A DNA stretch of 22,500 nucleotides from positions 77,501 through 100,000 of the forward strand of contig CAUYUJ010000363.1 of assembly GCA_963575745.1 (NCBI GenBank), given 5' to 3'. Both the position numbers and the translations under genes were made by a program. Below are positions 1-7,433 of this stretch, one piece after another. Source of the DNA: Prorocentrum cordatum. Lineage: Eukaryota > Sar > Dinophyceae > Prorocentrales > Prorocentraceae. Under the pieces are notes generated by a model. It searched no databases, had not been told where the DNA came from, and was given only the letters and a program-made list of their open reading frames with translations. Numbering within the stretch: position 1 is the first letter of the stretch; each line of letters begins with the position of its first letter.

Positions 1-780
1 GTGGGGAACTGGCGCGTCGCCCAGGAGTGGAGGGGGTACCACTACGGCGATGTGATCATCCCTCCAGCGGGCTTCGCTGGGGCGGGCACCCCCGCCCGCG
101 GAGTCGTCTTGCTCGCAGACGGGTCGTCTCTCTTCGTCGAGTGGGTGGCCATCGGTGACGAGTCGGACTTCGCCGACCGGGCGGTGGCGCCCGACTGTCG
201 CCTACTGCCGGTCCGCCTCGATCGCGCTGGCAGGCCCTTCCGGACGCTCGAGAACCTCGTCGAGAGCTGCCGCCAGGAGCACCTCCCCGACTTCATCGCG
301 CCGAGGACGACCATGTGGTGCCTCGAGCACCTCGCGGGCGAGGGCCGCTCTCTCGAGTCCCACTTCGAGCACTTCAAGAAGCTGTGCGGCCTCCAGGACT
401 CCCAGTGGGGCATGGAGGAGTACGCCAGTGTGATCAGCTACCTGAAGGCGTTGCTCCAGCACGATCAGGTGGACGCGTCCAACATCCTGTCGGTGGAGAT
501 GATGTTCCGCCGGCTCCAGACGATCGAGTACTGCTACAGCGACAAGTTGCGCGAGAGGACAGCGGGCTCCTCCGCGGGGAGGCTCACCGCCGACGAGCAG
601 GCCGCCTTCGGGGCGACGGCCCGAGCCGAGTCGAGGCTCATGGTGTCGCCCGCGCTGCTCGAGAGCGCCAAGCAGGAGCTGGAGCGGGGCGCCTCGCTGG
701 CCAAGAGCCTCCTGAAGGCGCGCGAGGCGCGGGAGTCGCTGGGCAAGCGGAGGCAGGGCCAGGGGAAGGACCAGGGGTGA
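1..780 (+). CDS. Gag-like ORF1, C-terminal part (partial)
   Basis: The frame is open from the first base, which is GTG rather than ATG, so the true start lies left of the window. It aligns by eye with the C-terminal half of the ORF1 of element 2: the opening residues (GNWRVAQEW..GYHYGD) match NCWYALEDRAGYSIGD, and PRTTMWCLEH matches PRTVLWFMKH. The conserved core, about residues 100-185, ends in a helical stretch (SVEMMFRRLQTIEYCYSDKL). The C-terminus is Lys/Arg/Gly/Gln-rich and could bind nucleic acid; no CCHC zinc knuckle is visible. Position before RT suggests a Gag role, but no known Gag family is recognised. The TGA stop at 778-780 overlaps the ATG of the next ORF. Confidence 0.7.
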   Translation: MGNWRVAQEWRGYHYGDVIIPPAGFAGAGTPARGVVLLADGSSLFVEWVAIGDESDFADRAVAPDCRLLPVRLDRAGRPFRTLENLVESCRQEHLPDFIAPRTTMWCLEHLAGEGRSLESHFEHFKKLCGLQDSQWGMEEYASVISYLKALLQHDQVDASNILSVEMMFRRLQTIEYCYSDKLRERTAGSSAGRLTADEQAAFGATARAESRLMVSPALLESAKQELERGASLAKSLLKAREARESLGKRRQGQGKDQG

Positions 781-782
781 TG
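778..782 (+). promoter_or_regulatory. ORF1 stop / ORF2 start overlap (TGATG)
   Basis: The ORF1 stop TGA (778-780) shares its A with the ORF2 start ATG (780-782). Element 2 has the equivalent overlap as ATGA at 8795-8798. Termination-reinitiation at such overlaps is known for some retrotransposons; that it works here is inferred from conservation in two diverged copies. Confidence 0.6.
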
Positions 783-3700
783 CCCGACCGCCCCCCCCAG
801 ACGTCCCTCAGGTCTGGTGGGGGGGATCCTGACATGACTGGGGATGCTCGGCACGCCGTTGCGCCGCCGGGGAATTTTGACAGGAACGTGGGGAGGGATC
901 TGCTACCTTTCCCCACGGAGCTGCTCAACTCGTCGGAGCCACCAGCGCCTGGGCTCTCGCGAGTTTGCCGACAGAGAGTCGGCCGTCGGCAGCGTCGCCA
1001 CGCCGACGTTCTTCGGTGCTTAGAAGGTCTCAACACGATATACGGCCGCCGTGAAGGGGTACTTGTACCTGCGGATCTGAGCCTCGGGCAGCAGCGTATG
1101 CTCGATCACGTTGAGTCTTCTGTCTCTTTCCTGGGGCCTCCCCCAGATGATCTTTCGCAGGCGGCAGCCCTCCAGGCGCTGCGCCTCGGCCTCCCCTATG
1201 ACGCTGGGGGAGGCCCTGTGGGCTACGAAGCCTCCCGCGTGTCCCTCCCGGCGGCTGGGTCGGTTCCGACTCCGCTCGCTCGGCTTTGGGGATCCGGCGG
1301 GGAAAGTACTGTTGCACGCTTTGCTGAGTCGCAAGTTTTGCCCATCGACGTGGCACGAATGAGGTTGAAGGACTCGGGGCCCCTGCGACCCTATGGGGAC
1401 CCTCGCCTCCACTCTCCCTCTTTGTACGGCGAATTCGTTCAGCGGTTGGTCGAGGCTGGCGTAGCCGAGCTGACGCTTGAGCGACCTACCGAGGTGGTGG
1501 ATTGCTTCTTTGTAAAAAAGGGGGGCGGCAAGCAGCGGCTGGTCGTCGACTGTCGGCGGTCTAATCAGCATTTCGAGCCGCCCGCCCCTGTCAGCCTTGT
1601 CTCTGGCGACACTCTCTCCCAGGTGCATGGCGACGACTCCCTCGATCAGCCCGTGTTTATTGGCCAGGTCGATATAAAAGACGCTTTCTATCACATGGAG
1701 CTCCCAGAGGGGCTCCGCCAGTACTTCGGGCTGCGAAGAATTCGGGCCTCGTGGGCGGGCATCTCTCAAGTCCAGGGGGTCCGTGTGTCCCCGGGGACCT
1801 GGGTCACCCCTCGGATGCGAGCCTTGCCCATGGGCTGGTCCTGGGCCCTATGGTGGTGCCAGGCGATCCACGAGCGGGCTGCCGAGGAGGGAGGATCCCC
1901 TGCTGCAGCCCGCCTCGCGGACGGCTCCCCTCCGCCTCCCCTCGCCTCCTCCCCTCGCGCACAGTACGTAGACAACTATGTGGTGATTTCGACGAGCGAG
2001 GCGGTTGTTCGCGAACGCTTGGCAGGAGTGTCCCGGGCCCTCGAGTCTCGGGGGCTGCCGCTGCATAAAGAGTCTGTCTCTTGCGATCGGGCCATCGTGC
2101 TGGGGTGGGAGATCGATTGCCTTCGGCGCACCTTCCGCCCGACCCCCGAGCGTGTCTGGAAGGCTCGTCTCGCTATTCGGGGTCTTTTAGCACGGGCCTC
2201 GGTCTCTGGAGGGGACTTGGAGCGCCTTTTGGGCCATCTGTGCTTCATCGGCCTGTGTAGGCGAGAGTCGCTCAGCGTGTTCAAATACTGCTACAGGTTC
2301 TGTGGGGCCGCGCGGAGAGGCCCAGCCCGGGGGCCTCGGGCCCTCTGGGCCTCGGCCAGAAAGGAGCTCGACGTCTGGGACCGTATCGCCCCGCTCATCT
2401 GGGTCAACACCTCTGCGGGTACCTGTCCAGACGTCGTCGTGGTGGACGCGTCGCCGTGGGGCCTGGGGGCCGTTCGGGGGCGACCGCCGGTGGCCCTGGT
2501 CAAGGAGGCCTGCCGTCACTCGGAGCGTGCTGGGGCTCGGGAGGCGGCCCGGGAAGGGCGGCCTCCCCGCGAGCGCGCCTTCGCCGCGGCCGCTGCGCAG
2601 CTGCACGGGGGTGAGGGGGAGGCCGACAGGCGGATCCTGATGGAGCTCGTGCGGCCCCAGTCTCGACACCACCGTCCCGAAAGCGAGTTCGACCGCCGGC
2701 ACACGAAGTCGTTCGAGGACGTCCCCCTGGACCTCTTGAGGGCTCCCTGGAGGGTGTGCGGGAGGCAGAGGTGGAAACGGGCCTCGACGTCTATGCCGGC
2801 CCTGGAAGCGGAGGCGCTTTTGTACGGGGTGCGCCACCTCCTGAGGTCCGTCGCCAACTTGGGCTCGAGGCTGCTCGTGATTGGGGACTCGATCTCGGCC
2901 TCCCTGGCCGCCACGAAGGGACGGTCGTCTTGCGATGGCATGCTCTCGGTGACCCGCCGGCTGGGCGCCCTGCTGCTGGGGACCGGCAGCCTCCTGCGGT
3001 CGCGCTGGATCGCGTCGGAGCTCAACCCTGCGGACGGACCCTCGCGCGGCCGGCCGGCGCCGAGCGACCCGCTTGCCGGCCTGCGGCGCGAACTCGCGAC
3101 CGCCGCCGGCGAGGGTCGCAATGCTGGCGCGCGGCAGGTCCGACAGATCGAGGACCCCCGCGGGCCGCCAGCCGCCGCCGCCCAGTGCGGGGTCGGCCTC
3201 CCGCCCGGCCTTGGCCCCCCTGGAGACTGGGGGCCTGCGGGCGGCCGCGGCGCGGGTGCGGGTGGAGCGCGCTGCCAGGCTGGCGGCGGCGCGGGCCCCG
3301 CAGGCCCAGATGAGCCTGCTTCGGAGGGCCTCGGTGTCGGCGAAGACGCAGGCCCAGTACTCCCTCTACCTGGCCGCCCTGCAGAGGTTCTGCGACTCCC
3401 GCGGGGACCACCCGAACACCGAGGAGGAGTGGGACATCGCCACCGCGGGCCTGATGGAGATCATGTTCATGGAGGGCGGCTCGCTGAGCGCGGGCGAGAA
3501 GCTCTTGGCGTCGGTGCAGTGGGCCGAGCCGCGCCTCGGCAGGCTGGGGGGCGGGCGGATGCCCGTCTGTCGACAGTGTCTGCGAGGCTGGCGCCGCGCT
3601 GCCCCAGCAGGGGGCCGCTTGCCCCTGCCCTACGACGTGGTGGCGCTGCTGGCGTGCTGGATGATCTGCCAGGGGCTGAGACCCCACGCGCTGGCCATTC

Positions 3701-5060
3701 TCATGATGATGGAGATGTACTTGCGGCCAGGAGAGCCATTCCTGCTACGGGGCCGCGACGTAGTGGCGGGGTCCCTCAGCGGAGCTCGCGAGTGGACCCC
3801 CACATCGGTCTTGCTCCACCCGTTCGAGATGCGGACCCCGTCCAAGAGCCAGGAGTTCGACCAGACGATCGTCCTCGACCTCGACCGGCAGGCGGCGCTC
3901 GCAGGCGCCCTGGTGCAGCTGGGGCTGGAGCGCGGCGTCGGGCCCTTGCTGGATCTGACGCCCAGCGCCCTGCGCCGGGCCCTGGACGAGGCCGCGGCTG
4001 CCTGGCGCCTGGGGCCCCTCGGGCCGCTCGACGCCTACCGCTTCCGGCACGCGGGGGCGAGCGTCGACTTCGCGACCGGCGCCCGACGTCTGGAGGAGAT
4101 CCAGCGCCGCGGGCGGTGGCGGTCCGCGCGGAGCCTCCGCCGCTACGAGCACGGGGGGCGACTGGCCGACCTCTTGCGCCGCCTGCCGCCCGACGTGCAG
4201 CGGGCGGCCGCGGCGGCCGCTCAGGAGCTCCCCGACGCGCTGCGGGGGAGGCGGATGCCGTCTTTGGGCCGCTGAGGGCGCCGACCGTCGCCGTGTTCCT
4301 CGAGCTGTTCGCGGGCTCGGGCCACCTGTCCGACGCCATGGAGCGGGGAAATGTCCCCACATTGCGGTGGGACATCCTGTGCGGCCCCGCCTACGACCTG
4401 CGCGACCCCAGGAGCGCCCGCCTCATTCGAGGCTGGATACGGGCGGGGCTCGTCTGCGGCCTGCATGCTGGCTTTCCTTGCGAGACCTTCTCGCGGGCGC
4501 GAGACCGCCCCAACGGGCCTCCGCGGCTCCGGTCCCAGGAGCACGTCTGGGGCCTGCCCAGTCTCCATCCCGAGGGCGCCGATTTCCAGAAGGTGAAGTG
4601 GGGCAACCCGTACGCGCGGCTCACGATATCCTTCTGCGTGCTGTGCTGCCAGTGTTTCGTCCCCTGGTCCGTCGAGAACCCCGCGCTGAGCTACGCGTGG
4701 CAGCTGCCGCCGATGCTGTCCCTGCTCCAGCGCCGGCAGGTCACGACCCAGGTGATCGAGTACTGCCGGTTCGGGACGCCCTGGAGGAAGAGCACCAGGA
4801 TTGCTGCGTTTCTCCTCGACTTGGCACCTTTGGCCAAGTTCAGATGTACAGGGCCCGTCTGTGTCCTCACTGGGCAGCGGCATCAAGAGCTGTCCGGCAA
4901 AGACGCATCGGGCAGGTTCCGCACTAGATTGGCGGAGGCATATCCTCGCAAGCTCTGCAGCACCCTCGCCAGAGCCTATGCCGACGAGAAAGCCAGGTCC
5001 CGGGCTAATCAGTTCTCCGTTTTGATAGGGCGTGCTGCGCGAACGTCTTCCGACGCTTGA
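780..5060 (+). CDS. ORF2 polyprotein: reverse transcriptase, RNase H, methyltransferase-like domain
   Basis: 1,426 codons without a stop. I chose ATG 780 because it overlaps the ORF1 stop, although the frame is open further upstream. RT spans about residues 220-480: FFVKKGGGKQRLVVDCRRSN, motif A VDIKDAFYH (Asp 298), LPMGWSWALWW, and the catalytic box YVDN (Tyr 396) in place of YxDD. RNase H spans about 550-760: VDASPWGLGAV (Asp 556), an LEAEALLYG Glu, VIGDSISA, and a closing NPADGPSR (Asp 752), the usual ending in YR retroelements. Residues 765-1160 are Gly/Arg/Ala/Pro-rich, low complexity, and overlap the recombinase ORF in another frame. They may only be a shadow of it. Residues 1170-1426 are methyltransferase-like. 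No protease motif was seen. RT and RH are certain; a single full-length protein is inferred. Confidence 0.85.
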   Translation: MPDRPPQTSLRSGGGDPDMTGDARHAVAPPGNFDRNVGRDLLPFPTELLNSSEPPAPGLSRVCRQRVGRRQRRHADVLRCLEGLNTIYGRREGVLVPADLSLGQQRMLDHVESSVSFLGPPPDDLSQAAALQALRLGLPYDAGGGPVGYEASRVSLPAAGSVPTPLARLWGSGGESTVARFAESQVLPIDVARMRLKDSGPLRPYGDPRLHSPSLYGEFVQRLVEAGVAELTLERPTEVVDCFFVKKGGGKQRLVVDCRRSNQHFEPPAPVSLVSGDTLSQVHGDDSLDQPVFIGQVDIKDAFYHMELPEGLRQYFGLRRIRASWAGISQVQGVRVSPGTWVTPRMRALPMGWSWALWWCQAIHERAAEEGGSPAAARLADGSPPPPLASSPRAQYVDNYVVISTSEAVVRERLAGVSRALESRGLPLHKESVSCDRAIVLGWEIDCLRRTFRPTPERVWKARLAIRGLLARASVSGGDLERLLGHLCFIGLCRRESLSVFKYCYRFCGAARRGPARGPRALWASARKELDVWDRIAPLIWVNTSAGTCPDVVVVDASPWGLGAVRGRPPVALVKEACRHSERAGAREAAREGRPPRERAFAAAAAQLHGGEGEADRRILMELVRPQSRHHRPESEFDRRHTKSFEDVPLDLLRAPWRVCGRQRWKRASTSMPALEAEALLYGVRHLLRSVANLGSRLLVIGDSISASLAATKGRSSCDGMLSVTRRLGALLLGTGSLLRSRWIASELNPADGPSRGRPAPSDPLAGLRRELATAAGEGRNAGARQVRQIEDPRGPPAAAAQCGVGLPPGLGPPGDWGPAGGRGAGAGGARCQAGGGAGPAGPDEPASEGLGVGEDAGPVLPLPGRPAEVLRLPRGPPEHRGGVGHRHRGPDGDHVHGGRLAERGREALGVGAVGRAAPRQAGGRADARLSTVSARLAPRCPSRGPLAPALRRGGAAGVLDDLPGAETPRAGHSHDDGDVLAARRAIPATGPRRSGGVPQRSSRVDPHIGLAPPVRDADPVQEPGVRPDDRPRPRPAGGARRRPGAAGAGARRRALAGSDAQRPAPGPGRGRGCLAPGAPRAARRLPLPARGGERRLRDRRPTSGGDPAPRAVAVRAEPPPLRARGATGRPLAPPAARRAAGGRGGRSGAPRRAAGEADAVFGPLRAPTVAVFLELFAGSGHLSDAMERGNVPTLRWDILCGPAYDLRDPRSARLIRGWIRAGLVCGLHAGFPCETFSRARDRPNGPPRLRSQEHVWGLPSLHPEGADFQKVKWGNPYARLTISFCVLCCQCFVPWSVENPALSYAWQLPPMLSLLQRRQVTTQVIEYCRFGTPWRKSTRIAAFLLDLAPLAKFRCTGPVCVLTGQRHQELSGKDASGRFRTRLAEAYPRKLCSTLARAYADEKARSRANQFSVLIGRAARTSSDA
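3073..4275 (+). CDS. Tyrosine recombinase (integrase), nested in +1 frame of ORF2
   Basis: 400 codons. An alternative start is ATG 3121 (MLARG), which resembles the start of the element 2 homologue (MVARG). The tyrosine recombinase catalytic set is visible: box A Arg in MYLRPGE (residue 218), box B YRFRHAGAS (His 326), the RGRW segment, and nucleophile Tyr 358 in RRYEH. The N-terminal part (SAKTQAQYSLYLAALQRFCD) fits a core-binding SAM-like domain. In YR retrotransposons this enzyme inserts a circular cDNA by site-specific recombination. The start lies just after the RNase H end and the stop overlaps the beginning of the methyltransferase-like domain. How it is translated (frameshift, reinitiation or separate RNA) is not visible. 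Confidence 0.85.
   Translation: MPACGANSRPPPARVAMLARGRSDRSRTPAGRQPPPPSAGSASRPALAPLETGGLRAAAARVRVERAARLAAARAPQAQMSLLRRASVSAKTQAQYSLYLAALQRFCDSRGDHPNTEEEWDIATAGLMEIMFMEGGSLSAGEKLLASVQWAEPRLGRLGGGRMPVCRQCLRGWRRAAPAGGRLPLPYDVVALLACWMICQGLRPHALAILMMMEMYLRPGEPFLLRGRDVVAGSLSGAREWTPTSVLLHPFEMRTPSKSQEFDQTIVLDLDRQAALAGALVQLGLERGVGPLLDLTPSALRRALDEAAAAWRLGPLGPLDAYRFRHAGASVDFATGARRLEEIQRRGRWRSARSLRRYEHGGRLADLLRRLPPDVQRAAAAAAQELPDALRGRRMPSLGR
4287..5060 (+). other. Cytosine-C5 methyltransferase-like domain of ORF2
   Basis: C-terminal domain of about 255 residues in the RT frame. Its motifs resemble DNA cytosine-C5 methyltransferases. Motif I is FLELFAGSGHLS (SAM binding). Motif IV is GFPCETFSRAR, with the putative catalytic Cys at 4479-4481 (residue 1234). 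A motif VI-like ENP (residue 1299) replaces the usual ENV. A later GTPWRKSTR stands near where QRRxR would be. The element 2 copy also has a motif X-like VGNSAMGK. The domain is short and no separate target-recognition domain is evident. It lacks a DPPY motif, so it is unlike the Dam-type N6-adenine domain of classical DIRS elements. Activity is not established. Confidence 0.65.
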
Positions 5061-5118
5061 TTAACAATTGTTGTATTTTCGGCGTTGCCAGTCTAGCTGT
5101 GCATTTTGCAGCATTTTG

Positions 5119-5247
5119 GGTGTGTCCGAAATTTCAGTTGATGTCCGTGGCCGCCTACGGATCGGAGATCCGTGGCGGCAGCCTCTTGCGTCGGCAGCGT
5201 CTCGAAGCCTCGCCACCTGGCCTGCCCGAGCTGGAAAAAGGGAGCAT
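5119..5247 (+). repeat. Element 1 split direct repeat, copy B1
   Basis: 129 bp, repeated base for base by eye at 5370-5498 (offset 251 bp). It starts 58 bp after the ORF2 stop and joins directly to A2. A palindrome AACAATTGTT lies at 5063-5072, between the stop and B1. Confidence 0.9.
5151..5178. other. Hairpin within B1 (second copy at 5402-5429 in B2)
   Basis: CCGCC and ACGGATC, separated by one unpaired T, pair with GATCCGT followed by GGCGG around a GGA loop, giving 12 base pairs. As part of the B repeat it occurs twice. It could be a recombinase arm site or an RNA structure for reverse transcription; no function is shown. Confidence 0.7.
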
Positions 5248-5369
5248 AAGTCGTTCTCCGAACAGGGTTGCTCCTTGGGAAGCGTCGCTGGCCGCCCGTC
5301 TGCGATCTTCCGTTGACGTTTCGCTCGAGCTCCCTCCCTCCCCCCTTGCTTTCACTCTATCTTTGCCAA
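5248..5369 (+). repeat. Element 1 repeat A2 (between B1 and B2)
   Basis: 122 bp between the two identical B copies. In the split-repeat model this is the internal copy of the 5' terminal repeat A1, which would lie left of the window. It matches no other place in the window, so the assignment rests on analogy with element 2. Confidence 0.55.
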
Positions 5370-5498
5370 GGTGTGTCCGAAATTTCAGTTGATGTCCGTG
5401 GCCGCCTACGGATCGGAGATCCGTGGCGGCAGCCTCTTGCGTCGGCAGCGTCTCGAAGCCTCGCCACCTGGCCTGCCCGAGCTGGAAAAAGGGAGCAT
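5370..5498 (+). repeat. Element 1 split direct repeat, copy B2 (right end)
   Basis: Second identical 129-bp copy. After GAGCAT at 5498 the match stops, which places the right end of element 1 here. Confidence 0.85.
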
Positions 5499-6183
5499 CT
5501 TCCTCCTCTTTGCTCTTGGCAGCATGCCCGCTCTTTCTCCATCCCGAACCTCTTCACTTCCCCCTCCCTTCACCTCCCTACCCCCTCCTCCCCCTCCATG
5601 CTTCGGTTCGACGGTTCCCGTCTGCTCTGATGCGAGGATCCATTCGTGCTGTGCTGAACTTGCCTCTCTTGGTGCCCGTGCCACTGTTTTATTTCACTAA
5701 TATTGTGAGAGTTGCGTGCTGGCCTGTGGTGACAGGCTCACCGCTTAATCAGCCTCGAACTCCATCGATCTGCAATTCTCTACTCCTCGGGATCCTCTTC
5801 TTCCCCCTTCTTCCCATTCCGGCGAGAGCGCTAGTCCGTCTTGGGCAGCGCGCCCCTCGTTTCTCCACCGCGCCCCCTCCTCCCCCTCCCTTTGCTTGCT
5901 GCTCCCGCCCCCCTCGGGGCCGCCGTCGTCTTCCTTTGCCGTTGGGGCTGCCATCGCGCCCTCTTGTGCGGCCTCCCGAGAGCACGTGCGTTCGTCTCGT
6001 CCAGTCGCTTGCTCAACGGCGATTCGTCCTCGCCGTCATCTTTGCTCCTGTTGCAAAGGGGCGCAGGCCGGGCGTCGACCGACCTTGCGCTGCAGCGTGG
6101 CTGGGCCGGCGCGTCTTCGCGGCCGACCCTGCGCATCGGCGTCTTGTTGGATCCTCGTGTCTGTCGCCCGTTCGTGTTTTTTT
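5499..6183. other. Gene-free spacer between the two elements
   Basis: CT-rich at first, then mixed GC-rich sequence. Open frames occur on both strands, but none shows a recognisable domain. No tRNA cloverleaf was found. Confidence 0.6.
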
Positions 6184-6960
6184 GAGTACGCACACGCGTA
6201 GATACACACCCACACGTGTACACAACTACATATGCATATACATAGACATGTACACATACACGTACACATTCACATGCTTATCCACATCTATGTACATCTA
6301 CACTTACATAAACATATGCATACACACAAATATTCAGACACACGTCTACACGCATTGTTACCTATTTATACATACATACATGGTATGCATATACATATGC
6401 AACTACATATACATACGCCTATGCATATACATATTCGTATACCCAGGTATATAATCACACATGCATGTACGCATACGTACCCATATCCATATACATCTGC
6501 ATTTACTCGTACGTATGCTTGCACACGCAGATATTTCTGTGTACATATACATATATATATATATGTATACACAGCTATACTGTACATGCACGTGCATACA
6601 ACCACATATATACATATATACACATGCATGTGTATATGCATATACATTACACACATACCAATATGCACATGCACGCGCATACACACATGTGTGTACTACA
6701 CTTAAAACATTTACGCATGCACATGCATATACACAATCTTTTGCATACACACGTACATATACATTCTCACATTTATATACATATACACGCATGCACATAC
6801 ACATGCATACAATGCATATGCATACGCCCATGCAAGAGTATGTACAGTTACACATACATCTACATGTACATAAACATACCGATGTACACACATTTGCATA
6901 TACACATCCATTTCCATTGTTCATGTCTGTGCACATATGCATCTACCTTAACACATGCAT
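6184..6960. repeat. Low-complexity ACATAC/TATACA tract, left half
   Basis: About 780 bp of degenerate alternating purine-pyrimidine sequence built from ACACATAC, CATATACA and GCATGT words. Open frames here give Met/His/Tyr/Thr-rich or Cys/Met/Tyr-rich strings and are artefacts of the repeat. It stops exactly where repeat A1 of element 2 starts. Confidence 0.9.
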
Positions 6961-6966
6961 GTATGT
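6961..6966. other. Left boundary hexamer GTATGT
   Basis: The same hexamer stands at 13246-13251, across the right boundary, and at the internal B1/A2 junction (12985-12990). This fits a short shared crossover core for recombinase insertion. Because the target is itself rich in GTATGT, chance is possible. Confidence 0.45.
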
Positions 6967-7057
6967 GCTTGCTCGGGAATGTTGTCTGCGGTGTTGGAAC
7001 ACCGCCGTCCTTGCAGCATCGGTCCATGGACACGATGGCTCAAGTTTTTCTGGCTAT
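6961..7057 (+). repeat. Element 2 repeat A1 (left end)
   Basis: 97 bp matching 12985-13081 with 2 differences (A/G in GGAACACC, T/G in CGATGGCT). It begins GTATGTGCTTGC and contains both possible ATGs of the small membrane ORF. Confidence 0.9.
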
Positions 7058-7433
7058 GCAAGTGGCCCGCGCCACGATCCTGGAGCTCGCGCGCGGGATC
7101 AGCACCGGGGCCGCCCTGTGGGGCGCGACCCATCCGTGCCCGACCTGTGCACCTGTCGTGTACTGCCCAGCGGTGCCCGCCTCGACGTGCGTCTGCCCGA
7201 CGCCCTCTCCGCTGGCGGTGGCTGGCGGCGCGCTGCTGGTGGCGCTGCTCATCGTCGGCGCCTACCTGCTCGGTGCGCTGTGGGGGCTGCCGACCCGCGA
7301 GGTGCGGGTGGGGCACTCGCTCGGGCCGCAGGTGGCGGTGACGGACGACGCGACGGCGCTGAGGCAGCAGGCCCAGGCGCAGCTCACCTTCGCCCGCAGC
7401 CGCAGCTCCGCTGTGCGCCACGATGGCGCTTAA
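7026..7433 (+). CDS. Small ORF with one transmembrane segment (ORF0)
   Basis: 135 codons from ATG 7026, or 132 from ATG 7035 in the same frame; the internal repeat A2 keeps only the first ATG. The N-terminal part carries five cysteines (residues 38, 41, 47, 55, 57; CPTC and CVC). A strongly hydrophobic stretch at about 63-88 (LLVALLIVGAYLLGALWG) looks like a single membrane helix. A polar tail follows. The TAA stop (7431-7433) lies 11 bases into the Gag-like ORF, whose ATG is at 7423. I recognise no family. Translation is uncertain, but the start in the 5' repeat and the overlap with ORF1 fit an element-encoded first ORF. The matching region of element 1 is outside the window. Confidence 0.5.
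   Translation: MDTMAQVFLAMQVARATILELARGISTGAALWGATHPCPTCAPVVYCPAVPASTCVCPTPSPLAVAGGALLVALLIVGAYLLGALWGLPTREVRVGHSLGPQVAVTDDATALRQQAQAQLTFARSRSSAVRHDGA

Larger units (their letters stand above)
1..5498 (+). mobile_element. Element 1: tyrosine-recombinase retrotransposon, left end outside window
   Basis: A retroelement of the DIRS/Ngaro/PAT type (class I, tyrosine recombinase instead of DDE integrase). The visible order is Gag-like ORF1 end, RT, RNase H, nested tyrosine recombinase, methyltransferase-like domain, then a B1-A2-B2 repeat block. No LTRs are seen. By alignment with element 2, the window starts near the middle of ORF1, so about 1 kb of 5' sequence, including repeat A1, should lie to the left. 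The main frame has no internal stop over 1,426 codons and B1 and B2 are identical by eye, so this copy looks young. The right end is inferred from where B2 stops matching B1. Confidence 0.85.

Noticed and set aside
315-779. Upstream extension of the RT frame from ATG 315
   Set aside because: This part is the shadow of ORF1 in another frame; ATG 780 at the ORF1 stop is the better start.
5499-6183. tRNA or small RNA gene in the spacer
   Set aside because: A TCGAACTCC stretch near 5754 resembles a T-loop, but no matching acceptor or anticodon arms are present.
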